Positions 7,214 to 15,900 of a stretch of 24,833 nucleotides of DNA are shown piece after piece. Each line of letters begins with the position of its first letter. Positions within the stretch are counted from its first letter, which is position 1. Source of the DNA: CAZRIP01 sp964600165. GTDB lineage: Bacteria > Elusimicrobiota > Elusimicrobia > UBA1565 > UBA9628. The stretch is from NCBI GenBank assembly GCA_964600165.1, contig CAZRIP010000054.1, positions 1 through 24,833 of the forward strand. The letters run 5' to 3'. A program made the translations under genes and the position numbers. Below the pieces are notes generated by a model, which made no database searches, was not told the origin of the DNA, and worked only from the letters and a program-made list of their open reading frames with translations.

Positions 7214-7633
7214 CTACGACCGGACCGCTTCGAGACGCCCGGGAGCGGGGCGCCTTAGGAGCTCGAGGGCGCCCAGAGCGGCCCGGCGCTCGCGCTCGCC
7301 GCCTCGGCTCAAGACGCCCTCGACCACGGCCTCGAAGCGCGCGGCCGGCAGGCGCAGCGACGCGGAGAGGAGAAGCGCGACGCGCGTCAAATCGTCGAGC
7401 GCCCAGCCCTCGAGCGGCCGCGCGACGCCCGCGTCGCGCAGCGCGGAGGACTCCGGTGCCGCCAGCGAGACGGCCTCGCAGCCGACCTTGCGGCCCACGG
7501 CCGCGTAAGCCTCGAAGAAGCCTTCCGCCAGGTCCCGCTTGCCGAGGACGGCGCAAAGCCACGCGGCGGCGGGACGCGTCGCGCGCGTCAACGCGATGAT
7601 CCAGAGTCGGGCGGCGATCGTTTCGGCATCCAC
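7214..7633 (-). CDS. hypothetical protein (139 aa), weakly EboA-like
   Basis: The GTG at 7633 is preferred over a TTG at 7714 because a perfect TATAAT (7644-7649) lies ten bases upstream and because residues before it read as Arg/Gly-rich shadow. The protein is helical. It opens VDAETIAARLWIIALTRATR, continues AAAWLCAVLGKRDLAEGFFE and AYAAVGRKVG, and ends in DLTRVALLLSASLRLPAARF followed by RAALGALELLRRPAPGRLEA. The spacing of the WL, FxAYxxVGRKVG and RVxLLL segments recalls EboA-type proteins, which sit in eustigmatophyte/bacterial ebo clusters of unclear biochemistry. It is shorter than EboA and lacks that family's C-terminal third, so the match is tentative. It lies 37 bp upstream of the rhodanese gene on the same strand. 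Confidence 0.65.
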   Translation of the reverse strand: MDAETIAARLWIIALTRATRPAAAWLCAVLGKRDLAEGFFEAYAAVGRKVGCEAVSLAAPESSALRDAGVARPLEGWALDDLTRVALLLSASLRLPAARFEAVVEGVLSRGGERERRAALGALELLRRPAPGRLEAVRS

Positions 7634-7643
7634 GGGCCAGGCG

Positions 7644-7649
7644 ATTATA
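7644..7649 (-). promoter_or_regulatory. -10 box (TATAAT) of the EboA-like gene
   Basis: A consensus TATAAT on the minus strand lies inside otherwise GC-rich DNA, ten bases before the chosen GTG start. No clear -35 is seen 16-18 bp upstream and there is no Shine-Dalgarno sequence between the box and the GTG. Confidence 0.45.
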
Positions 7650-7727
7650 GCGGCGCGCCCGCGGTCCGGCCCATTGCGCCGGTGCAAAAGCTTTGTGACC
7701 TCCGCTTGAATCAAATAGCGCGATCGG

Positions 7728-7881
7728 TAGGCCTTTAGGCCTATCTCAACCTAGGCCTTTGGCACCTCACGCCGAATAGGTCTTCGGCCTATTCTCATCG
7801 CGACCTGTAATCCTCGAGATCCGGTCGGGGAGCCCTCACCTCCGGGCCTAATCCGGAGTCACCAGGCCGGCGGAAACGCCG
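7728..7881 (+). promoter_or_regulatory. hairpin-rich leader upstream of the HNH nuclease-like gene
   Basis: Four perfect or near-perfect stem-loops follow each other between two genes: TAGGCC-TTTA-GGCCTA (7728-7743); GAATAGG (7774-7780) with CCTATTC (7788-7794) around a TCTTCGG interior; CTCCGG (7840-7845) with CCGGAG (7853-7858); and CGGCG-GAAA-CGCCG (7868-7881) with a GNRA-type loop. The first motif's TAGGCCTTT is repeated directly at 7752-7760. The last stem ends 23 bases before the ATG at 7905, and there is no obvious Shine-Dalgarno sequence, so folding may control translation. It could equally be a processed small RNA or a repeat remnant. No known riboswitch class fits. Confidence 0.45.
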
Positions 7882-7904
7882 CGCGCGCCGTCGGTCGACT
7901 CTCC

Positions 7905-8504
7905 ATGAAAAAGTCCCTGCACGCCGCCTTGATGATGGCCGTCTCGCCGCTTCTTGCCCCGGCGGCGCAGTTCGCGAAGCTGCGGTCGTTGAAATCCTTC
8001 GCCGGCTTGGCCGACAACGCCGATCTCGCGCCGGCTCCCGCCGTCACGGCCGCCGCGATCCAGCCGCGCGCGAGCAGCCCGTCCGCCCCGGACGCCCAGC
8101 CCGATTGGAACTTCACGCCCGGGCGCTTATGCAACGAGTCCGACGCCGACTTCGAAGATCACCGGTATCCGTCGCAGATCGCGTACTGCAAGCGCCACGT
8201 GACGCTCGCGATGAAGCAGGAAGTCGCCGCGCACTACGGCGTCCCGCAGAGCGAGTGGCCCAACTACGAGTTCGACCACCTGATCCCGCTGGCCATCGGC
8301 GGCAACAGCCACGTGGAGAACCTCTGGCCCGAGCCGCAATCCCAGAACCAGGGCGCGAACAGCAAGGACAAGCTCGAATACAACCTCTACTTGCAGTTGA
8401 ACGCCGGCAAGATCACGCAGGCCGAGGCCGTGCGGCAAATCTACGCCTGGTTCGGGCGCAACGCGCCGCTGCAGAGCTTCCAGCCGGGCGGCGCCGCGAA
8501 GTAG
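7905..8504 (+). CDS. secreted HNH endonuclease-like protein
   Basis: This 199-aa protein has a signal peptide (MKKSLHAALMMAVSPLLAPA) and an Ala/Pro-rich spacer to about residue 65. The folded domain begins WNFTPGRLCNESDADF, with two Cys (in CNESD and YCKRH) that could form a disulfide after export. The HNH core is near residues 122-142: YEFDHLIPLAIGGNSHVENL, then WPEPQSQNQ, supplying the His-rich first strand, the Asn and the metal-binding region of ββα-metal nucleases. A C-terminal KDKLEYNLYLQLNAGKIT helix follows, as in related secreted HNH proteins. It probably cuts nucleic acid outside the cytoplasm; substrate unknown. It is convergent with the ankyrin gene, whose stop is 3 bp away. Confidence 0.85.
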   Translation: MKKSLHAALMMAVSPLLAPAAQFAKLRSLKSFAGLADNADLAPAPAVTAAAIQPRASSPSAPDAQPDWNFTPGRLCNESDADFEDHRYPSQIAYCKRHVTLAMKQEVAAHYGVPQSEWPNYEFDHLIPLAIGGNSHVENLWPEPQSQNQGANSKDKLEYNLYLQLNAGKITQAEAVRQIYAWFGRNAPLQSFQPGGAAK

Positions 8505-8507
8505 GGG

Positions 8508-9356
8508 CTAGCGCTTCGGCGCTTTCTCGAAGCGCTCGCGCGTCTTCGGGCTCGCGCGCCGGGCGAGGTCGGCGGCCGTCGCGCCGTCGGGGCTCCTCGC
8601 TTTCGGGTCCGCGCCGGCCGCGAGCAAAGCCCCGACGGAGTCCGCGTCGTCGTTGGACAGCGCGATCAGCAGCGGCGTCCAGCCCCCCGCCGGGGCGTTC
8701 GCGTCCGCGCCGGCCTCGAGCAGCGCCTTCACGGCGTCGGCGGGCGCGCAGCTCTTTCCGACGGCGGGGCTGGCCAGCGCCTGGCCCAAAGCCGTGATCT
8801 CGCCGTCGGTCGAAGCGGCGTCCGGATCGGCCCCTTTTGACAGGAGCAGGCGCATCAAGTCGAGCTGCCCGTAGCGCGCGGCGTTGATCAGCGCCGTGAC
8901 GCCGTTCGGACGCCGGGCGTTCGCGTCGGCGCCTTCGCGCAGCAGCCGTTCGGCGAGCGGCGCGCTCGGCGTCGCGAGCAGAGCGCGTCCGAGGGTCTCC
9001 GTCGACGGACGCGCGCGCAGGCCCTCGTCGATCAGCGGCGCGAGGCCGTAGCGACAGGCCTCGACGAAGATCGAAGCGGCGTCGACGCCGAGCGCCGGCA
9101 GCCAAGCCTTCAAGACGTTTTGCAGCAGCTGCTCGCGCGTCGCCGCCGACGCCGCGGACTCGAAGCGCAGCTCCAGGCCGCGGCCTTCCTCTAAGAAGAT
9201 GATGTCGGCGCGGAAGATCCCCGGGACCGCCGTCGAGAGCGCGCGCCGGCCGGATTCCTCGGAGCTCTTCCAGTCGAGAGGCTCGGGCGCCGCGCGCAGA
9301 GCCTCCGTCTCGGTCAGAGACCGCGGCAGCGGAAGATCGACGCGCTCGGGGATCAT
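8508..9356 (-). CDS. ankyrin-repeat protein, directly downstream of the giant gene
   Basis: This is a 282-aa protein without a signal peptide. Residues about 1-110 are unrecognised (FRADIIFLEEGRGLELRFES, then a helical LLQNVLKAWLPALGVDA). Residues about 115-275 form four or five ankyrin units, seen from the repeated LLxxGADxNA turns: LLREGADANARRPNGVTALI, LLSKGADPDAASTDGEI, LLEAGADANAPAGGWTPLLI and LLAAGADPKARSPDGATA. Ankyrin repeats bind protein partners. The ATG lies 5 nt after the TAA of the giant gene, with GGAG in the giant gene's last codons as ribosome-binding site, so expression is tied to that gene. Ankyrin proteins occur as immunity proteins next to polymorphic toxins, and this position fits such a role (inference). 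It could also be an ordinary regulatory partner. Confidence 0.9.
   Translation of the reverse strand: MIPERVDLPLPRSLTETEALRAAPEPLDWKSSEESGRRALSTAVPGIFRADIIFLEEGRGLELRFESAASAATREQLLQNVLKAWLPALGVDAASIFVEACRYGLAPLIDEGLRARPSTETLGRALLATPSAPLAERLLREGADANARRPNGVTALINAARYGQLDLMRLLLSKGADPDAASTDGEITALGQALASPAVGKSCAPADAVKALLEAGADANAPAGGWTPLLIALSNDDADSVGALLAAGADPKARSPDGATAADLARRASPKTRERFEKAPKR
8510..8536. repeat. 9-bp inverted repeat between convergent gene ends
   Basis: AGCGCTTCG (8510-8518) and CGAAGCGCT (8528-8536) form a perfect 9-bp stem with a 9-nt loop. It overlaps the last codons of the ankyrin gene and follows the HNH gene stop directly. There is no T-run on either side, so it is at best a non-canonical transcription barrier for the convergent pair. 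Confidence 0.5.
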
Positions 9357-9361
9357 CGCTT

Positions 9362-9900
9362 TTAGTGCTCCGGGAGGATGTCGATGGTGAATACTCGGAC
9401 GTGGGCGAGCGCCGTGCCTTGCAGGCGCGCGACGGTCTGCGCGACGCGGTCCGTCGGGACGTAGACCGCGACGACGTCCTCCGGCCGGACGGGGTTTAAG
9501 GCGACGCGGCCGAGCGTTCCTCCGTCGCCGACGATCCGGCCATGATAATCGGCTCCGGGGCTGTGGACGTTGCTCGCGCGGAAGGCGACGTACATCGGGT
9601 AGCGGTCCTTCCCTTCGGCGCGGTCGGGCTCGACCTTCGCGAACTTGCGCGCCTCGCGGATGTGGTCGGGGAGGTCCATGTAGACGCCGTTTTGGAACCT
9701 CTCGTTTCGGCCCTGCGAGCGCGGAGGCAGATAGCCTTTCTCGAGGATAGAATCGACCATCGCGTCCACGCCGCCGCGCACGCCCGTCGCCACGACGCCG
9801 GTCTCCGGGTTCTTGAGGCTGTCGTAATAAGGCCGATTCGTCTGACGCAGGTAGAACAGGCCCGCGATCACGTGGACCGGATTGACCGGCGCGTACGCTT
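9362..9900 (-). other. domain: C-terminal ADP-ribosyltransferase-like tip
   Basis: Residues about 4916-5094. VVATGVRGGVDAMVDSILEK then GYLPPRS, RFQNGVYMDLPDHIREARKF and RPEDVVAVYVPTD give the first-strand Arg, the G-x-YM strand and helix, and the acidic PED strand in the order of ART/HYD1-type folds. An RPLGVGAG motif lies about 70 residues upstream (4842-4849). It is the last folded unit before the stop. Confidence 0.5.
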
Positions 9901-12900
9901 CACCGAGGGGCTCGTTGGTGTGCGAGTTGCGCGCTTGGGAGCCTTTCTTGGCGATGTCGGCGAAAAGCGGATCGCTCGCGGTCAAACCCAGCTCGCGCTC
10001 GATGACGCGCGAGACGCTCGGCGGCAGCTTCGGGTCGCGCAGGATCATCGCCGTGCGCGCCGCTTTGATTTCTTCGGCGGTCGGCTCCGCGACGGCATCC
10101 CCCGCGCCGACACCAAGCGGCCGCGAACCGCCTTCTCCCGTCAGCTTGCGCGCGAGGGCCTGGCCCTCGGCGGAGGTCAGCGAGCAGCCGGCCGCGCAGC
10201 CCTCGCCGAAGATCTTGATCTGGTAGGCCGCGACGGGATCGATCGTCGCCCAGCCGCGCTCGTTGTGGCCGACGAGCTGCTGCGACGAGCCCGTCTGGAC
10301 GAAGGTCTGGCCCGGGCGCGGGACGATCTCGAGCTTGATCGGACCGGCCGTCGGCACGTTCCCGCCGAAGACGGAGCGGTCCGCGCTCTCGGTGTACTCG
10401 TAGAGCCAGCTCTTGGCCTCGGGGTTGTCGACCACGCGCGCGTTGACGAAGTCGACGACGCCGCCGCGCCGGCGCAGCGCCGCCCCGATCTCCGCCCCGG
10501 GCTGCTTGAGCGCCTTCGGCACGAGACCGCCGTCGGCGAGCACGCGCGCGAGCTCGTCGGCGCGCACGTGGCGGTAGAGCCTGGTCCCGTCCTGGATCAG
10601 CGCCCCTCCGTCGGCGGCGTTGAGCTTGTAGAAGTCGCCGCTGCCTTCGAAGGTCTTCTTGGCCGAGGCATAGACGCTCTTGTCGTAGCGCGGCTGCGCG
10701 ACCTGTTGCTTGATCTCGATGCGCGACTTGAAGAAGATCGGATCATAGAGGATCTTGTCCCAGCTCCGTCTTTGCGCGGCCTCCGGCTGCGACGCGATCA
10801 GCCGCGCCAGGGAGTCGAACTTGTCGCCGCGCGCGCCGACTTCTTCGACGAGCGCGGCACGCGCCGTCTCGACCGGCACGCCGTAGGACTTGCTGAAGCC
10901 GGCGAGCACGGCGTCGAGCGGGCTCGGCGCCGGCTGGCCGACGAGCGCCCGGACGATCGGACCGTCCTCCAAGAGGCCGATCGAGCGCGCGTACTGCTTG
11001 GCGAAGGCGAGGCGCTCGGCGGGCTCGAGCTTGGCCGGCTCGAGGCCGAGGCGCTTGACGTAGTCCGACAGCCCTTGCGTGTGCCGCGCGAGGATCTGCT
11101 CGCGCGTCTCGTCGGCGTTCGAGCCCGCGAGGCCCTCGCGGATCAGCGCGCCGGCGGCCTCGTCGGGGACGCCGCCGTCCCTGAGGATCTTCCGCTTGGC
11201 CTTGAGCTGGGCCAGCGAGCAGTCGTAGACGCGGCACTTCAAGCCGAGCTCGTTGCCCTCGTCGTGAGCGAGCATCACGGCCTCGACCTGCGGCTCGGAG
11301 AGGCCGCGAGCGGCGAGCGCCGCGAGCCGCTCGGGAACCGACAGCCGGCCGTTGGCGAGCACCTGCGGGTCGCGTCCGCGAAGGCGCTCGTAGCGATCGA
11401 TTACCGCTTGCGTCCACGCCGATACGCGCTCGCCGAGCGTGGGCTGGACGACGCCCGCCTGCTTGAGCTTGGGCAACAGGTCGTCGAACGAGTCGAAAGC
11501 GTGCTGCGGATATTTCTTGGCGGCCTCCGCGGCGGCCCCCTCCGGGCCGCGCTGCAGGTAGACGCGGACGTTCATCCTCAAGGCCAGCTCGATCTCCTCG
11601 GCGAGGATCTGGCCGCCGCCCTGGAACACGACGATGCCGTCGTGCGCCTTGATCATCTCGAGGACCGGCCGCGACTTGCCGAACCAGTTGATGCCCTCGA
11701 TGGCGTAGGCGCCGACCTTGTCGCTGACGTCGGGGGCGTTGGTATTCTCGACGACCGTGCCGAGAGCGTTGAAGCCTTTCTCGGCCGCCAAGCGATGGAC
11801 GATCGCCTCCGCGCCGAACTCCGTGCCGCCGGTGACCAGCAGGTTCTTCTTCCGATCGAGCCGGTCGAGCATGCGGCGATTCGTATCCTCGACCAGCCGC
11901 TGGTTCTCGGGCGAGACGTTCGGCCAGCTCTTTTTCGACGAGCCGCTGAAGAGGATAGGCCGGCGGTCGCCGATGAATTCATCGACGCGGCCCGGGTCGA
12001 CGAACTCCGGCGCGCGCTTGCCCTCCTTGGCGAAGCGCTCGCGAATCTCGTCGATGACTTTCTGCCGCGCCCCGCGCGACTCGGCGTCGAGCCTCGCCCC
12101 GATCTCTTCCGGCGTCATCTGCGACTGATAAAGAAAACCGGGCCGCTCGGCGTCGGGAGCGGGTTGTCCCTCGCCGATGTGCAGGCGGTAATGCTGCGCC
12201 TTGTTCGTCTCGTAAGGGTCGTTCTTGCCGTCGCGCACGAACTCGTCCCAGGCCGGCTCGTCCTTGACGACGAAGGAAGGATTGCCGCGGACTTCGCCTC
12301 CGGCGGGATTGACCACGATCGTCTCGAGGCCCCGCTCTCTGGCCAGCGAGACGATCTCGCCGTGGTTCGGGTCTCTCTGGTGCGCGACGACGTCGACGCC
12401 CTCGCGCGGCAGCAGCTCGAAAAGGCGCCGCAGGTACGCGCGGTCGGCCGGGCCGATCGCTTTCGACTCGATCTCGAACTGGCGGCGCTGGCCCTTGAAC
12501 TGGCGGATCGAGTCGCCCCAGCCGTTGTTCCACACCGTCGAAAGATCGCGCGCGGGCGCGAACTTGGCTAGCTCGCCGAGCTGCTCTCCCTGCTGGGCCA
12601 GCAGTCCCGGCCGCGCGCCCTCGATTGGATGCGTTCCCTCCTTGCCGACGACGCCCCCCAAGCCGAGCTTGGCGACCAGCTCGCGCGTCATCTCCTTGAC
12701 CTTGGGGCCGTAGTCGTCGCCGGCCGTGCCTGAGGCCAAGCCGTTGGTGCCCACCACGTCGCTCATGAACAGGCCGATCTGCACGCTCGCCTTCGGTTCG
12801 AGGCCGGCCGCGCGATCGGCGTCCATCGCGCGCTTGAGAGCGTCGAAGACGTGGAAGGTCTCCTGATCGACGTTCTGCGCGCCGCGCGCGCGCTGCTCGT

Positions 12901-15900
12901 CGGCCCAACGCTCCGTCTGCTCGAGCGGCGTCGGCGACGTGTTGTTGTGGGCGTCGGGCGCGCCCTCCACGCGCAGGATCTCGAGGCCGCTCACGCCCTT
13001 GAGATCGACGCGCCGGCCGCGATAATCGGCGCTGACCACGTTATGGACGGCGCCGACCGCGTCGGACTTCATCAAGGAGCCGCCCGCGCCGGCGAGCATG
13101 AAGTTCTGCGCGCCGATCTTGTAAGTCGCGGACACGAGGTCGGCCGTGAGCTCGCCGTACGCCGGCGCGAAGGCGAGGAACGCGTGGACCTTGCCGGTCG
13201 CCGCGTCGGTCACGTCCAGCCTCTCGTAGCGGAACGCGCCGGCCGTCGTCATCGGGTGGCGCTTGACCTCGGACAGCGGGACGCCGGCCGCCTCGGCCAC
13301 CGCGGCGATCGAGTTGTTCTTGTCGCCGACGACGACCGCGGCGATCGGCTCGCCGTTCAAGTCTGCCTTGAGCTGCGAGTACAGGGCCTCGCGATTGCGC
13401 TCCCGCAGGCGCTCGAGGTCGCCGCGAATCTCGACGCGCGACACGTCGACGCCCTGGGTCTGCATGAGCGCCGTCACCTGCGCCAGGCGGGACTCGCTGT
13501 CGACGCCCTGGAGGACCATCAGCTTGCGCGTGCGCTCGAGCGACGGGAACCAGCGCGAGAGCGCGTCGACGGCCCCGTTGAGGCGGCCGTAGTCGTCGAC
13601 GCGCGTGAGCAGCTGGTAGGACGTGCCGTTCGAGTCCGCGATCTCGCGCGCGCTGGTGTAGCCGCGGGCGCGATAATAGGCGGCCATCTCCTCTCGCCCG
13701 CCGAGGAAGACCTCGGGCGGATCGCCGCGGGCCTTGAGGAGCCCCGCCGTGGCGATGTCGAGCCGCAGCTCGCTGTAATCTTGGCGGTTGAAGGTGTGCG
13801 GGGCGTCGGGATCGCGCAGGATCATGTCCGACGGGATGCGCGCGACGGTGCGGTCGAAGTAGCGCCGCAGCTCGGCGCTTCCCGGCTCGGCCTTGAGCTC
13901 CACGGCGCGCTTGACGCCGAACCACGAGGCGAACATCACGTCGATGTTGGTCTGGCCCGCCGCCTCGGCGACGGCCTGCATCGCCGCGGGATCGCCGGCC
14001 CGCGGCGTGAGGGCTCGCTTGACGGCCGACTTCCAGGCCTCGTTGTCCTTGACGTTGTCGATGCCGGCGGTCGCGTCCATCATGCGCGGTCCGGCGACGA
14101 GCAGCCCCTCGCTGATCTGGCCCTGGGACAGGCCCCGGTCCGCCATCTTCTTCTGGACGGCGTTCAAGACGCGCAGGACGCGGTATTGCTGCGCGTCGCT
14201 CTCCGCGACGGCCTCGGCCTCGCCGGTCGAACCGCTCATGCTCCGCATCGCGAGGCGGACGAACGGGTTGTCCTCCTTGAGCTCGCGCGCGTCGCGCATC
14301 GCGCGCGCGAGGCGGCGGCCGGCCTCGTAGCCCGCGCGCTCCGGGTCGGCGGCGGCGTCCTTGATCCAGAGGCCGCCGGAGCCCTCGCCCAACTGGTCGA
14401 AGATCTGGTCGGCGGCGCCCTTGGCGCGCGTCCCGTCGGGCTTGAACTCCAGGAAGCCCAGCGCGAAGACGGTGCGCTCCGGCATCTTCTTGAGAGACTT
14501 GAGCGCTTCGGTCTTGGCCTGGCCCCCGCCGCCGATCACGACCATGGCGTTCGAGACGGCAAGGAAGAGCTCGGATTCGTCGCCGAAGTTGCGCCCGAGC
14601 GAGACGGCCTTGTCCACCTCGGCGACGGGATAGACCATGGCGCGCGGCGTGGTGATCCCCTGCGTCTCCACGCCCGGGTGCTCGCCCGCGGCCTCGTAGA
14701 CGGCCTTGACGCCGCCCAGGTTCGTCATGCCCGACGGCTGCGCGATGTCGGAGGGCGCCACGCCCTCGTCCTGCATGCCGCGCAGGAGACCGGAGTCGAA
14801 CTTGCGCGCTCCCGCCTCGTCGAACTTGCGACCCGAATACGTGGTCGTGCCCGGGCGATACCGGCGGTCGTAGAGGGCCAGGACGTCCGAGCCGTGGTCG
14901 CGCACGAGCTCGACGATGTCTCGGGCGGCGGCGATCCGCTTGCCCGTGATCGTCTGGTAGCCCTCGATCCAGTTGCGGATGTCCTTGTCCTCGATGAGGA
15001 ACTCGCCGTTGGCGTCTTTCTTGAGCTCGCCCTTGATCTTCTCGACCATGGCGTCGAGCCGGGCCTGGCGGGCGGCGGTCTGCGCCTTTTGATCGAGGCG
15101 GTCGAAAAGCCGGTCGAGCGGCGAGGCGCGGCGCGGCGGCTCGGCGGGCCGCTCGGGAGCGGCGGGAGCGTCGCCGGCGCCCACGCCCATCGAGCGGCGC
15201 GGCGGCTCCATCGTCGGCGAGAGGCGATAGTACTCGTCGAGCGGCCGCATCCGCTCGGCGATCTCCGGCGCGAAGGACATCCGGCCGCGGGCGCGGTCGA
15301 AGATGAAGAGCCCGTCGAGCGACGGAATCCCTCCGGCGTCCGCGGTATAGCTCCCCGCGTCGGACATGTAGAAGGCGCGCAGCGCCTTGTAGAAGTCCTG
15401 CGGCGGCAGGCCGGAGCGCGCGGCCATGTGGTCGATCTCCGCGACCGCGGCGCCGAGGTCGCCTCTGCGGACGTAAGGTCCGATCGGATCGCCGTCGACT
15501 AGCGCCACGGCGAAGTCGATCTGCGCGGGCTTGTAGTCGAGATTGGCCAGATGCTCGCGGATCATCGGCGCCGTGAACTCGTGCTGGCGCGCCTTGTCGC
15601 CGGCCTCGACGGCGCGCGGCTTGCCGATGTCGTGCAGCGCGAGCACTTGGCGGAAGAAGCCGACGTCCACGCTCGCGGGCAGCTCCGTCTTCAGGTAGCG
15701 CTCGAACTGGCCCATCATCATCAGCGTGTGGCGCTCGAGCGAGTACTTCTCCCAGACGCCGACGCTCTTGGCGTACTCCGGGCCCAAGACCGGGTCCTTC
15801 TTGAGCTCTTCGATCAAGTCCTTCGGCGTGAAGCGCGGGTCGCCGACGATCTCCTCGATGCGCGAGGGAGAACCGGCTCCCACGCCCATCGGCCGCGACG

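Noticed and set aside
7801..7881. c-di-GMP-I (GEMM) riboswitch, suggested by CCGGGCCTAA followed by CCGG.
   Set aside because: The conserved 5' half (GGGCAAACC and GACGCAAAGCC) is absent and the 3' receptor sequence does not match, so only a short likeness remains.
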